DNA from: Xiphydria camelus
Taxonomy: Eukaryota; Arthropoda; Insecta; Hymenoptera; Xiphydriidae
Direction: 5' to 3'
DNA length: 64,000 bases
NCBI GenBank assembly: GCA_963678675.1
Contig: OY783191.1
Span: forward strand, 17,141,096-17,205,095
Shown: one piece after another, positions 1-11,419 of the stretch
How the letters are laid out: every line of letters begins with the position of its first letter
Position numbering within the stretch: the first letter of the stretch is position 1
Program-made: the position numbers and the translations under genes
The notes under the pieces: generated by a model
Told to the model about the DNA's origin: nothing
What the model saw: the letters and a program-made list of their open reading frames with translations, nothing else
The model's database searches: none

Positions 1-60
1 AGGGAAAAACGCTATAGGTAAGATAAACCATGTTCAAGATTTATATATAAAAAATAAAAG
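1..60. repeat. Arm fragment of palindromic family B
   Basis: The sequence around ACCATGTTCAAGAT followed by a run of A/T matches arms of the palindromic repeats at 7048-7496, 24795-25420 and 57719-57870. Only a short piece lies inside the window, so its full extent is unknown. Confidence 0.5.
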
Positions 61-899
61 ACATTGTAGCGACGTGCCATGTCGCACTCTCACCGGGCTT
101 TTCGGAAACCCTGCAATAAAACGGCGAGGGTTCTTTTCCTCGAGAACTTTGTCCTCGACAAACATTCTCGGCCATGACTAACCATCGCTAGTTTTAGCAG
201 AGCGTTGCGCCCCCTAAAGGCCCGTATCCATTTGTAAAGGCCCGTATCCATTTGTAACAGATGACCCGTAACGTAACACGGAACATGTAACGGCTCATTG
301 CAAGATGACACGGTTCGCTCCGGAAGTTTTGGCCGTGTCAACCACCCCGTAACGTAACCGAACGAGGTTACGACACACGCCACGACTTCCACCCTCAGAT
401 TGAGTCTGACTACAGCAATGGACGTAGCTCTGCAATTACAGCTAGCACCAGCTTCATATATTGTTATTCACCATCAGATTTTTTTTATTTTCTTACTTTC
501 CAGTACGCGAGGAAACTTTTCTAGAAAAATTAATTTCTTAATAAATATTTTTTTCGTAAATTTTTCAGATGCTTTAATACTTATTCTGCTATTCGCGGTG
601 GAGATAAATCCAAGAATCAAAGGTCATAGAAATCTGTCCAGCCGTCCTTTAGTTATAAATAGTGTAACTAACCCGACTTTGTTTTATATAGATAGATAGA
701 TAGATGATTTATTTCGGCTTTACAGCCACGAAAGGAGGTTGGTTATACAACTCTATAGGTACATTTACTCTTAATATGGGCTAACGTAAAAAATATTTCA
801 TATAACATAACTGATAATAAAATAAAATAACTATAATATAATACCTAATAATAAGATAAAATAATTATAATATAGTAACTCATTATTTATTCCCCGTCT

Positions 900-1282
900 T
901 TGCCATTTTGCCCCCTCGACGCTTTAGCTTTTCCGCTTCCTCCTCTTTTCCAGCTGCTTTAACCATTCCCTAGCCTTCTCGCTACCTTCCTCATTTAATA
1001 GCTCTTCCACTTCCAAATCTACTCGCGGCATCTCGACGCAATCCCTGATTAGGTGCTCCAACGTGCCCCCTTCTTTCTCGCAGAGAGCTTATATTTTCTT
1101 CTCTCCTCATCCACCCAGTATTTATTTGCCTCTTCCTCGTTTCCGCATCTTGCTCTAACAATCCTTCTTAGGTCCCCTCTCTCTCCTACTCTCCTGAGGT
1201 AACTTGCCCTGTCATTACTACACAAGTATCTATACCTCTTGTTATATCTCGCTCTCCATATTTTGTCCCGCTGTTCCTGCAT
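900..1282 (-). pseudogene. LINE ORF2 C-terminal tail
   Basis: The frame resumes directly after the stop at 1283-1285 with MQEQRDKIWRARYNKRY and continues to about 1049. A shifted frame then gives the basic tail and a probable Cys/His cluster typical of LINE ORF2 C-termini. Decay is evident from the stop and the second frameshift near 1070. The remaining stretch to 691 is the 3' UTR and tail. Confidence 0.6.
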
Positions 1283-1285
1283 TTA

Positions 1286-2500
1286 TATCTCGCAATCCCT
1301 ATCACTCAACGCTATACTCGCTATACATCCTTCTATCATAGCCGCAATCCCTGCCTCGCTATATCCGCATCTCCTTAGATATTCGTTTCTCTCCTCTACC
1401 GATCTGGTGCCACTTACCTTCCCCTCATCTCTTTCTCGCAGACACTCCTTTATCAGCTCGTTAGCTCCTTCTTCCCTTACTCTTTCCTCAAATCTCATCG
1501 CTCTTTTCCCCGCCCTTATCCTAAGTAGTTTCCTCTTTGATTCTTCTATCACTATATATCCTGGCGTCGATCTCTCTAGCCCTAGCACCCACTTTATATA
1601 TTTTCTTTGTAACTTTTCTAACCCTTCCCAGCTTCTCCATCCCCATATTTCTACTCCGTAGCTAACTACACTCCACACCAGTTTATCAAACAGCCACATT
1701 CTTCTTATAAAATCTTCCCTGAAAAGACGCTCCCCAATGCCCCAGACTTGCCTAAGTACTAAGTTGCCCTTTTTCACTAAGTCCCCGATCTGTCCTGCTT
1801 TATCTCCATTCTTTTTAAATACATAACCTAGATATTTGAATTCCTTCACCTCCTCTATTTCTTTACCTTTCCACTTCCACCTTGTCTTTCTTACCTTCCC
1901 TCTCCCTTTCTTACATACCATTACTTTCGACTTATCCACATTCAAGGTCAGCTCCTTTTCTGACAAATACTTTTGCAAGACCCACATCATCCCTTTAAGT
2001 GCTTCTTCATTTTTTGCGAGCATCACAATATCGTCAGCATAGGCGAGGTGGTGAATTCTCCTTTCTCCCAATTCCACTCCTCCTACCATACCTCTTTCCA
2101 GCGTCTCTTCCAGGTCTGTTAAGAAGATTGCAAAAACCGAAGGGCTCAGCGGGCATCCTTGCCTCACTCCCTTTTTCATCCAGAAGGGTTCTGAAGCTTC
2201 TCCCTCTATCAATATGGTTACCTTTGTCTCCTCGTAGATCTCTATGCATCTTTCTATTAGTCCTCTTCTAACTCCTCTCTGTTCCATCGTGCTCCACACT
2301 CTTTCCCTGTTCACCGTGTCAAAAGCCGCCTTAAGATCGACAAAGAATATACAAAGGCCCTCCTTATCCTTCTTTTCTTCTCTGTCTACTATGTGCTGCA
2401 GCACGTACACGTTGTCGAGCGCCGATCTCTTCTCCCTGAAACCTGCTTGTTCCTCTGGTAGAATTCCTTTTCCCTCTATCTCCGTCCTCAGTCTCTTTTC
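1286..2500 (-). pseudogene. LINE ORF2, reverse transcriptase catalytic part
   Basis: This continues ORF2 after the frameshift. Visible RT motifs in order are FFVDLKAAFDTVNR (motif A aspartate), GVRQGCPLSPSVFAI (motif B) and LAYADDIVML (motif C, catalytic YADD), followed by the thumb region with FKYLGYVF. The catalytic residues are all present, but the protein is cut off by an in-frame TAA at 1283-1285. The Met-initiated frame starts at 2410, but homologous reading extends upstream without a Met because of the frameshift. Confidence 0.9.
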
Positions 2501-4250
2501 CAGAGAGAACCGCCGTATATATCTTGTACGCCGTACTCAGTAATGTGATTCCTCTGTAGTTAGCCGGGTCATCCCTGTCTCCTTTTTTATAAATTGGGAA
2601 GATAGCTCCCTCTCTCCAACTTTCTGGGAAGCCTTCTCCTCTCCACACTTTCTTCACTAGTTCCCTTAATTTCTTTCTGGCCTTACCTTCGCTGAATTTC
2701 CATGCCTCGTTCGGAATGCCATCCGTACCTGCCGCCTTATTTCTCTTCATACTCTTTATTTGCTCTTCTATCTCCTCGTCCGTTAACTCTTCTTCAGTGT
2801 CTCCCTCTCTATTTCTTCTCCTTCCTTTCCCTTCATGCCTCTGGCTTCCCTCCAGCAATTTCATGAAATGTGCTCTCCACTCCTCGGCTTGTACTTTATC
2901 GCTGGGAATCCCCTTCTTTCTCCTCCCTTTATTTACATATTTCCATACGTCTGCTGCTTTTCTCACGTTTTTAATCTCTTCCAATTCCTTGTTCTTTAGC
3001 TGCGTTTCTTTCTGCTCACATAACTTCTTGAACTCCATCTTCTTCTCCAGGTAGTCCTCTCTCCGCTTCCTACCTTGCCTCCATTTTTTGTATGCTCTCG
3101 CAGCCTCCCTTTTCTTTCTCGTGCACTCTTTATCCCACCAGTTTTTCCATCCAATTCTCCTTCTTTTTAATCGTATCACTTTCTTCGGCATGCCGGTGAC
3201 CATCCTTGACTGCAGCTCCTCCCAGTCTTCCTCAATGTCCTTGTTCCCTAAGTCTAACTCCCTTGTATAATCCTTATACTGCGTAATTGTATTCTCGTCC
3301 CATATGCAGATTTGCTTAACTTTCTCTTCCTCGTAATACACTTCTCCCCCCTCTTCCAGTTCAATTATCAGCGGCTGGTGGTCCGACTCCGTCCTTTCTC
3401 CTACTCGGAAGCTTCTTATTTCATTGAAGGCTTCCCTATTCGCCATGGCGTAATCGATTACCGTTGGTCCTCTACCTCCTGTGTACGTATACTCTCCTTC
3501 CTCATCGCCTACAAAATTTCCGTTGAGTAGGATCCAGCCTTTCTCCTCAATTAACTTTCCCAGCTTCCTGCCCTCCTCATTTCTTATTTCGTCCTTCGAT
3601 TTTCTTGCCATTTCTTCTCCATCAAAACCCATCAAACTCGCTATACCCATCCTGGCATTAAAATCCCCCGCAATTACAAGGTTTTCTTCTTCCGCTTCGC
3701 TCACTTTCTCTTCGAGTGTTTTCGCTAATTTCTCCACTCCTTCGCTACTATAGACTGCGATAGCTCTCCATTTTTCTTTGGTAATCCTGAAACTTACCTT
3801 CATTACGCCTTCACCTTGTATTCCCTCCCTTTCTTCCCTCTTTTTGGCTTCAACCACGCTTTCTCTCACTCCTATAATGATCCCTCCTTTGGCCCTTCCC
3901 TTCAGTTTCTCCCTCCTAGCATGCTGGCTGCTCCATACAAGACCTTTCGGCAAAACCTCCTTTAGTTTACTCCAATCCTTCTCCTCTATCCACGTTTCTA
4001 TTAGTGCTACAGTGTCGAAGTCCTGAACGAATTTCCAAAAGTCTCTATCCTTCCTCTTTACCCCTGCAACGTTCCAGAAAAGCATTCTTCGTCTCCTTAC
4101 ATCCGTTCCCCTCTTTCGTGGCTCGCCTAAAAATCCTGGTTGTTCTCTCCCCATTCTTCCCTCTGCCATCTTCTCCAACGCCCATTGCTCCACACTTTCT
4201 GGAAGCCAACTTTGATCTGTACTCCTCTTCTCCTCTCCAGCCTCGCCCAT
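2364..4250 (-). pseudogene. LINE ORF2, endonuclease and start of reverse transcriptase (broken)
   Basis: The N-terminal part is an exonuclease/endonuclease/phosphatase domain. It shows FWNVAG near residue 58, ETW near 85, AGDFNARMG near 195 and the terminal SDHQPL near 297; these are the metal-binding and catalytic positions of LINE endonucleases that nick the target. After a basic linker, the RT begins with NKAAGTDGIPNEAW and NYRGITLLSTAYKIYTAVL. A one-base frameshift near 2500 makes the last 40 residues of this frame spurious; the real protein continues in the frame ending at 1283. Confidence 0.88.
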
Positions 4251-5032
4251 TCCAAAATCTCCCTCTGTATTTCTCTCTCCTTCCCTGTCAAATCATGGTC
4301 GATGAAGATTGGTACATTGCCCAGGTTACTCTTCTTTTCCATGATCCTCTTCTTTGTCTCCCAGTCTTCCACCCCGACGATCACCATCTTCCTCTCTCTG
4401 CCAACAATCTTGGCCCACTTCAATTTCGCTTCCACCTTTACTTTTTCTTTCAGGAATTTTTCCACTTCATTTTTTCCATCTTGTCCTTCCAGCTGGAGCC
4501 CTCTGATCACAATGTTATTTTTCCTTAATTCTCTATCCTTCTGCTCCATGAATCTTTCTATTCGCTCTGTACCCGCCTCGCCTCCACCTGCTCTCCCTTC
4601 TAGCGCTGCTATTCTCCTTTCCATTCCCTGCATCTTTTCTTTCATCTCTGCTTTTTCCTCCTGCCATACTGCTTGCCTTTCCTCTATCTCCCTCCTTATC
4701 CCTCCGATACTCGCCGCTACCTCTCTCCCTATTTCTACCTTCATCTCATTGAGATCTCCTTTCAATTCTCCAAACCGGCTTATCAAGCTCTCGAACATTT
4801 CCTCGATACTTTTCCGTTTTGCTTCTTCTCCTTCCTTACTTCTTGTGCCCTCATTCTCTTCCTCGCCATTTTCTCGCCTCTCTTCGTTTTTCTTCGCCTC
4901 TCTAAGCATTACGCCTACATCCTTGGCAGACCTCCTTGCTCTCTCCAGTTGTTCCGCTTTGGATGGCCTTCCGACTCCTTTCGCGCTTCCCTCCGCCGTC
5001 TTTCCTTCCTTGCCTTTCACATTACCCGCCAT
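4127..5032 (-). CDS. LINE ORF1 protein (coiled coil plus L1-type RRM)
   Basis: A 301-aa open frame on the same strand as ORF2. Residues 20-30 hold a basic GRPSK motif. Residues 45-165 are very rich in E, K and R with heptad-like spacing, consistent with a trimerising coiled coil. Residues 171-225 (KNNIVIRGL onward) resemble the RNA-binding RRM of L1 ORF1p, and residues 236-290 (around VPIFIDHDLTGKE) resemble its C-terminal domain. Proteins of this kind bind the LINE RNA and form ribonucleoprotein particles; that role comes from family knowledge. The 3' end overlaps the start of ORF2 by about 120 nt in another frame, so ORF2 would need re-initiation or similar. This ORF is uninterrupted although ORF2 is not. 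Confidence 0.8.
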   Translation of the reverse strand: MAGNVKGKEGKTAEGSAKGVGRPSKAEQLERARRSAKDVGVMLREAKKNEERRENGEEENEGTRSKEGEEAKRKSIEEMFESLISRFGELKGDLNEMKVEIGREVAASIGGIRREIEERQAVWQEEKAEMKEKMQGMERRIAALEGRAGGGEAGTERIERFMEQKDRELRKNNIVIRGLQLEGQDGKNEVEKFLKEKVKVEAKLKWAKIVGRERKMVIVGVEDWETKKRIMEKKSNLGNVPIFIDHDLTGKEREIQREILEWARLERRRGVQIKVGFQKVWSNGRWRRWQREEWGENNQDF

Positions 5033-5371
5033 GCTTGCGCGCCACCTCGTCGTCCGTCTTTCGCACTTGCTCCGTCCGCCTCTTCGTCCGCTGGCTAAAC
5101 TTTCCCTTCTCCTCCTTCCCCGTGCCCGCTCGCACTCCTAACCTCACTCGCTTTCTCAAGGAAATTATTTCCTATTTCTCCTTTCTTACCCTTCTCGCCG
5201 CATCACGATCTTGTCCCTAGTCTCCTCTCCACACTTTCTTATCCCTTTCTTCGCCTCTCCCTACCTTCTTCTTTACCTATTTTCTCACTTTTTCGGCCTT
5301 TAAGACACACCACTCTCGACACACGTCCGTTCGCACTCGCGTCCCTAACCTTCCCCCACTTTGTTTTATAT

Positions 5372-6510
5372 ATATGGGGCATTCTCTGTCAAGACAGCCA
5401 CCTTTTTCATGAGGGTCTCAAAAAAATCTGATTTTTATTTACATAGTCATACTTGATGAAAAAGCATTACCTAAATTTTTTTAGATTTTTTTCAGGCGCC
5501 GTTAATGGTATACATCAATTTGAAAAATAAATTTTAACTTTAAAGTTTCAAGTATACCTACTATTAATCTCATAAACAACTTTGTATACATGAACATTTT
5601 TGTTTTTTTCTCAATTTTTCGAAAAAAAATATACAACAATTTTTAAGTGACATTAAAAGGCATTTTCTTACAAAAAAGTCAAAAAAACCAGAAAATATTT
5701 ATTTCGCCAATGCGACAGTCTCGATTTTTCTTTAAAAAATTCAGTACATTTGAAATCAATAAAAACTGCAGAAAAAAATTTGGTAGTGGGAGGGCCATTT
5801 CTTCATGAAGAAAAAAATTCTTTTTAAGTTTTTTGTCTCTTAAACATTTTTTTTTAAATCAGAATGTTTTGTATCCTTCTATGCATAAATGCATAGAAGG
5901 ATAAAGAAAATTTTCTGGTTTTCAAACAAATTCTTTTTAAGTTTTTTCTCTTAAACATTTTTTCAAAAATCCGAAAATGTTCTTTATGTTTCTATGCATA
6001 GAAGGATAAAGAATATTTCCTGATGAAACAAAATTTTTTTAAAGAAAAAACTCAACAAGAATTTTTCTCTTCATGAAGAAATGGCCCTCCCACTACCAAA
6101 TTTTTTTCTACAGTTTTTATTGATTTCAAATGTACTGAATTTTTTTAAGAAAAATCGAGACTGTCGCATTGGCGAAATAAATATTTTCTGGTGTTTTTTT
6201 GACTTTCTTGTAAGAAAATGCCTTTTAATGTCACTTAAAAATTTTGATACATTTTTTTTTGAAAAATTGAGAAAAAAAAACAAAAATTATCATGTATACA
6301 ACGTTGTTTATGAGATTAATAGTAGGTATACTTGAAACTTTAAAGTTAAAATTTATTTTTCAAATCGATGTATACCATTAACGGCGTGTGAAAAAAATCT
6401 AAAACATTTAGGTAACGTTTTTTCATCAAGTATGACTATGTAAATAAAAATCAGATTTTTTTGAGACCCTCATGAAAAAGGTGGCTGTCTTGACAGAGAA
6501 TGCCTCATAT
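5372..6510. mobile_element. Palindromic foldback element A (1.1 kb)
   Basis: Sequence 5376-5822 (GGGGCATTCTCTGTCAAGAC onward) is repeated as its reverse complement at 6060-6506, giving arms of about 445 bp at roughly 90 percent identity and a central spacer of about 240 bp. Both ends abut ATAT, compatible with a TA duplication. Open frames inside are AT-rich by-products. This is a non-autonomous foldback DNA element. The LINE is inserted exactly at its left edge, so it is older than the LINE. Confidence 0.85.
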
Positions 6511-7047
6511 AGATTATTATTATTCACTTATCTCTATCATCTTCCTCATCAATATTATTTTCAATTGTATCATTCGTCCCATTATCGTCGAAATATGTGG
6601 GGATTGCGAGCAATGATTAGGCGGGCACCCTACGCATGCAACAAGCAACGATACACGAAACCTATGCACTCGTCCCAACTAGTCGCCGCGCGTAACGTAG
6701 CAGTCCTTTGATGCGACGGCTAAAAACCGACAAGTGGTGGTTCGGCTTGTAACGGTTACGCGTGTCAAATTGGTTACGGATAACATGCAACAGAATTCCG
6801 TCTCCACTAGCCGTAACGTAACAGGTTCGGTGTTACGTTACGGGTCATCTGTTACAAATGGATACGGGCCTTAACGTACGCAGGTACGTTCAGGAACCCC
6901 TTTCTCGGGGTGCACGGAACGGTTTCCCGGCCAGTTAATCTCGTTCGCTAGCCACGTGTAGACCTGTCTCGTCGAGCGGAATAAAGTCGATAATAGTCTT
7001 GCATCACCCACACTATTCCTCTCCTTTATTCGCGCCTCCTCAGCATC
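6511..7047. other. Right part of the GTAACGTAAC element and unassigned flank
   Basis: Up to 6872 this is the right half of the element that starts at 237, including its right TIR. From 6873 to 7047 I see no gene or repeat. Confidence 0.4.
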
Positions 7048-7496
7048 ATTTGAAAGAAAAATTATTGTAAATCAAAAGTTACTACAAAATTCGTTGACAA
7101 AAAATTTATAAAAAAATTGTCATAAAAAAGAACTGGCCGCGTTTAAGTTTTCATATTTTATCCACTATTTATTGGTGGTATCATATAAGCGTATGCATTT
7201 ATTTAAAATCATAAGTACATAAACATCGAATACAATTTTCTATCTGTATGAATTTTTTATTTTGAAGGAAAAAACGCGGTAAGTTCTTTTTTATGACAAT
7301 TTTTTTATAAATTTTGTCGTCGAATTTTGTAGTAACTTGATTTACAATAATTTTCCTTTCAAATGATGCCTTTTACTTTTTATACATATATAAATCTTGA
7401 ACATGGCGATCTTAATTGATTTCAAATCTTTTTTGGAGAGTATTTTACATATCAATTTTGTTGGCACTGAATGAAAATGCCGCCTTTTTTTTACAG
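7048..7496. mobile_element. Palindromic element, family B copy 1
   Basis: The arm at 7048-7165 (GCATCATTTGAAAG onward) is inverted at about 7260-7372. The right arm continues to about 7496 (ending near ATGCCGCC). Copies of the same family lie at 24795-25420 and 57719-57870, with a scrap at 1-60. The left arm here is truncated compared with the 24795 copy. No coding capacity. Confidence 0.8.
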
Positions 7497-7528
7497 ATCT
7501 ACTATTACTGCTAAATACAGTCTAGTAC

Positions 7529-7923
7529 GAACCATACACGATCAAATTTATTTGCAAATATGTTTGCAAATAAGTGATATTTGAGTGTGTGTGGCATTAT
7601 TTGCAAACAAGTTTTAATGTTTGCAAACACATTTGATTAAATTGAAAGTTCTTAATTTTGTATGGGCGGGTCCTTATTACGAGCTGAGAATTTCCACGTG
7701 TGTGGCACTATTTGAAAATATTTCATCAAATAAGAGTAGTTTGTGTCAAGGTTAACGTCCTTTTAAATTGTCTCTGGTCGAGTTTACACATATATCGTGC
7801 AATAACTCACTATTAAAATAAAAGTTGTAATTTTGTTTGCTTATTTGTCTGAACGTGTGTGCTGAAAGGATCAAATCACTTTGCAAACATATTTGCAAAT
7901 AAATTTGACCGTGTATGTGGTTC
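7529..7923. mobile_element. MITE with about 40-bp TIRs (family C)
   Basis: GAACCATACACGATCAAATT at 7529 onward is inverted at about 7880-7922 (GGAACCACATACACGGTC on the minus strand). The TIR carries repeated TTTGCAAA. Total length is about 395 bp and there is no coding capacity. It is immediately followed by palindrome D. Superfamily not assigned. Confidence 0.75.
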
Positions 7924-7928
7924 CTATT

Positions 7929-8868
7929 AAACTGAATCTGGATCAAGAACTGGAACAAGTGATTCTTATAGATTTTTTGACGCTGAAAATGATTCCGTAT
8001 GTAGAATTTGGCTATCACGTTATATTTTTAAAAACATTCGAATTGAATGTTGCAAAACGGTATTTTTTGCAATATTTATTGAGATGGAAATAGATTTAGA
8101 CGTTTTTACTAGACGTCATAGGCTAATTTTAGAGAAACACCTGATTCGGTTTCAGATCTGCTATGAATTTCGAATAAATAGTACAAAGTCCATGAAGGTA
8201 TTTAAGGCGAAAACGAAATAACAAGGAAACACTGCATCGTCTCCGATCTTGATGCTACTTTATTAATTTGGAATTTATAACAAAAAAGATAAACCCCTCC
8301 TTCTTTTTATAGGCGTAGAATGTCAGTTTAAATTATTTTAAAAACTAAACAACTTTCATAATTAAGCTTTCTTCGCATCTAGTTTCATTCTCGAAATAGG
8401 CTTCAGTGTCAAATTTTGGAAGAGTGAGAACACATCCTTAAATCAAAATTTTACGTCTATAAAAAAAAGGAAGAGTTCATCTTTTCTTATGAGCTCCGAA
8501 TTAATGAAGTAGCATCAAGAGGGGAATTGACGCAATGTTTTCTTGTTAGATCGTTTTCGTTGCGAACATCTTCGCAAACTTTATACTATCCATTCGAAAT
8601 TCAGAGCATATCAAAAATCGGATCAAACATTTCTTAAACACTTTTTAACACTGAACACGATCCTGTAGTCAAAAATAGCCTATGACATCTAATATAAAAA
8701 ATATTTCCACCTAAAAAAAACACCATTTTTGCGACATTCAAATTGAATTTTCTCAAAAATTTGACGTGATACCCTAATTCTACAAACGGGTTTATTTTCA
8801 ACGTCAAAAAATCTATAAAAATCACTTGGTCTAGTTCTTGATCGATATTCAGTGTAGATTTCTTACTT
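7929..8868. mobile_element. Diverged palindromic element D (0.94 kb)
   Basis: The left arm 7929-8370 (ACTGAATCTGGATCAAGAAC onward) and the right arm 8400-8868 are reverse complements with roughly 75-80 percent identity, so this foldback is old. Shared blocks include TAGATTTTTTGACG, the stretch around GACGTCATAGGCTA, and CTTGATGCTACTT. The arms nearly meet, so it would be an almost loop-free hairpin. No coding capacity. Confidence 0.75.
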
Positions 8869-9689
8869 TCGTTTCACTCGATAGTAGTCCGCTACGAATT
8901 TTCGTATTTGGCGTTCGCGGCAAGCCTGGAATCGCAGAGGTGCCACCAAATGTAAATCAAATTCAATGTTCACGCATCAGGTGAGAAGTTAGAGGTTAGA
9001 AAATTTACCGGTCAACGTTATTGCATCATTTATGTAATTTTTGATTGCTGTGAAAAAAAAAGTTCTAATACAAAAATATTACCGTCAATGCGGGCTACTT
9101 TGGCCCTGGGTACTTCTTTGACTCAAATTAAGAAATAAAATAAAACGTTCTAAAACTATCTTGAGGAAGCAGATTTTAACACGTTCCGTGCCGGATCGAT
9201 TTTTGAACTTTCCGTTCAGGCCGCGTGGGGCGTATACGACCCACACTTTTACGATTAAATAAACTTGTCCTGGTCTGTGGAAAGCAATGCCGGCTTGCAC
9301 CTCTCCTCAAACGCCGTTGAGCAATTTGACGACACTAACAATACTTAAGGTACAGCGAGTGAGAGGATAACAATTTAAATTATATCAGCGAATCATTCAG
9401 CATACTTTACGGAGATTCTGAAAATGAGACCCTCCATGATCCATCGTAATTACACTGTAAGACTTTTAATATTAAACATCACTTATTATAACCGAATAAT
9501 TACAATGTTGTCAATACAAAAGTTTTTGGCGATGAGACAAAGTAATAATTTTGAGTGTTTTTCCTAGCTTTCTTGAAAAAAAAAGTAAATATCTATATTA
9601 CCCCTGATGAATATATGTAAAATGTAAGAGAATTAAATTTTTTAATTGAAAAAAATTTAATTATTTGAAAAAATTTTAAAAAGTTAATT
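8869..9689. other. No gene seen
   Basis: An AT-rich stretch. Around 9180-9300 there is a moderately GC-rich segment with CGTTCCGTGCCGGATCGAT that looks like decayed transposon-end sequence, but I could not pair it with another end. Confidence 0.4.
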
Positions 9690-9860
9690 TTTCGTCCGGT
9701 TTATTAGCGAGCGTTTTATTTATAAACGTTTAGAGCGCCGTGATGGAGGTTACACCGGACTAATAACGAGCGACCTTATAACGAGAGTAAAATATAAACG
9801 TTTCGAGCGCCGTGGTGGGGGTGACGCTTGAGCGAAGCGACCTTATAACGAGAGTTGACT
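9690..9860. mobile_element. pogo/Tigger-like terminus fragment
   Basis: The segment ends in CCTTATAACGAGAGTTGACTG at about 9837-9857. Its complement, CAGTCAACTCTCGTTATAAG, resembles pogo-type (Tc1/mariner superfamily) TIRs in insects. Two internal copies of an ACGTTT...GAGCGCCGTG block are present at about 9726 and 9797. Only one end is recognised, so this is a fragment. Confidence 0.5.
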
Positions 9861-10500
9861 GTATCAACAACATTATCCGCAGGAAAGCAGTTTGACAATC
9901 AAGCGTCTGTTCTGCGCTTGCGATCGGAGATCAGCTGGCCATCAGGGACGCTTTCCATTAGTATTGAAACCTAATTGCCCCGATATTTTGCCCTCGTATG
10001 CCAAACCTGTTTAAGGCAGGCCAATTTGATGTACACTTTCATTTTTGTTTTTGACGAAGAATCACGCTACCTGCTCTGAATGCGGCATTAATAATACACC
10101 CCGTATAACAAATAATCAACTAAATGGCATGTTATAAAATTTTTGAGGAACCCAAACAAAAATACTGTATAATGTTCAAGAAAAATAGTCTAATATTATT
10201 TATGACTAAATATATGCATAAATAATGCTATTGTTCCATGTTTCCAATCTCTGAATGAAATACCACTTATCTTAAAACTGCTACAGCACTCCTATTTTAA
10301 TCGCTACAAACGCAAAATTATAAGAAATTATTCGATGATTGGATATAAAATAGTATTACTCTCTCAAATTATACGCCTCTTTATGAAAGTTTTCTCACGC
10401 CGATTTGTTTCCTCAACTTTTTCTTGCAGCTATAATATAATAGCTATTGCTTATGCTAAGTTAATTGATAATAATGATCGATACAGTAACTCGGGTATAC
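9861..10500. other. No gene seen (probable Asator intron)
   Basis: No repeat or ORF supported. It lies just downstream, on the minus strand, of the Asator exon and is presumably intronic. Confidence 0.35.
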
Positions 10501-10842
10501 CGAATATGTTATAACTGTTTCTTCACTTTCGTATCTATGCTTTAATTGCGAATAATCATTACTTACGTCTAACTCCTTTCTGTTATCCGGCTCAACATTT
10601 TCTTGATTATTTGTATCCACATTAGGCGTAGTCGGTGGTTGGTTTATAGTAGTAGCTGTTGTCGGCGCAGGTGGTACCGTGGCCGTAGTTGGTAGAGATC
10701 TAGTAGTCGGCAAACTTTCGTTAGATATTAAAGGTCTTTCCCAATCGTAGGGATCGCTTGCCTTCACTCCTCTTCGCTTCATACACCTTTCAAATAGACC
10801 AGCTAACATGATGTAATCTGGTTTATCCGCGTATCCTAAACT
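10501..10842 (-). CDS. Asator: Internal exon of Asator (tau-tubulin kinase homolog)
   Basis: The minus-strand reading after the acceptor TATTTCAG (ending at 10843) gives SLGYADKPDYI, then MLAGLFERCMKRRGVK and ASDPYDWERP. This is the end of the casein-kinase-1-like domain of tau-tubulin kinases, which phosphorylate microtubule-associated proteins; Drosophila Asator associates with the spindle matrix. A Thr/Pro-rich linker follows. A donor-like GTATAC at 10500-10495 would end the exon in phase 0, giving 342 nt and 114 codons. The Met at 10809 is internal, not a start. The rest of the kinase domain should lie at higher coordinates but was not found, so the upstream intron may be very long and full of transposons. 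Family assignment is by recognition; exon edges are inferred. Confidence 0.8.
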
Positions 10843-11419
10843 CTGAAATATTTGAAGAAATATTGTACCATTTTAAAATCGAAAAAGATTATCGCTTTCA
10901 AATATCCCATTTGTAAATAAATACCATAGATTCTCGATAAATTTTCAGACTCGAAACTATGGAGGCCGAATAAAAGGGCACTTCTAACTCGTCTTTCGAC
11001 TTTAACCCTATGCCTCCAGGAACTCACAATTGTAACGTTGTTATTTATATGTACTTTCGAGGCGAGAATACTATTTAGAGTCGATTAAGGATTACATGCA
11101 TGAAATGTAACGTTTATTTATGTTCAAATAAATCAAGAAACTGTTTTTTTTTTCGTTCCATCAAAAATAATTATTTTCATAATTTTTGACAGAAAATAAT
11201 TTTTTTCTATATTTTATAACGTTTTATTATATCTTGCGTTTGATAATAAAATATATTTCAAGTAATTTAGAATTTTAATTTAGTACCTAGAACTCATATG
11301 TAGATCTACAGTTTTTTACAATTGTGATATTCAGCATTGCCTACCAGACCTCACAATTGTGAACGTCTCGGAATTCCCGAATTTTTGACGGGATCCTCTT
11401 TACTTTTAATTGAATCGGT
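10843..11419. other. Intronic sequence, nothing else seen
   Basis: AT-rich sequence upstream, on the minus strand, of the Asator acceptor; no repeat recognised. Confidence 0.35.

Larger units (their letters stand above)
691..5357 (-). mobile_element. Non-LTR retrotransposon (LINE), two-ORF type
   Basis: The element reads on the minus strand, with its 5' end at 5357 and 3' end at 691. It is flanked by a 15-bp target duplication, ACTTTGTTTTATATA, at 676-690 and 5358-5372, the hallmark of target-primed reverse transcription. The 3' tail is a short (TATC)n microsatellite rather than poly(A). It encodes an L1-type ORF1 (coiled coil plus RRM-like region) and an ORF2 with an apurinic-type endonuclease and reverse transcriptase. 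ORF2 is broken by a frameshift near 2500 and an in-frame stop at 1283-1285, so the copy is dead. The clade was not assigned. Confidence 0.93.
237..6872. mobile_element. Composite DNA transposon with GTAACGTAAC-rich TIRs
   Basis: A roughly 50-bp inverted repeat is seen at 237-293 (starting AAGGCCCGTATCCATTTGT) and at 6811-6872 in the opposite orientation. Both arms carry repeated GTAACGTAAC. The first 20 bp of the left end is directly duplicated at 216-235 and 236-255. Without the nested palindrome (5372-6510) and LINE (691-5357) the element is only about 0.8 kb and has no convincing ORF, so it is probably a non-autonomous element. Its superfamily is not recognisable to me, and no clear target-site duplication was seen. 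Confidence 0.5.

Noticed and set aside
1239..4026. Several plus-strand frames of 60-140 aa
   Set aside because: All are antisense shadows of LINE ORF2.
4140..5141. 333-aa plus-strand frame over the LINE
   Set aside because: It is the antisense shadow of ORF1 (Ser/Leu/Phe-rich) and shows no domain features.
6071..6335. Phe/Lys-rich frames on both strands in palindrome A
   Set aside because: They are AT-rich by-products of the palindrome and appear in mirror image in both arms.
9085..9300. 71-aa minus-strand frame as a gene
   Set aside because: It overlaps GC-richer decayed transposon-like sequence and shows no domain that I recognise.
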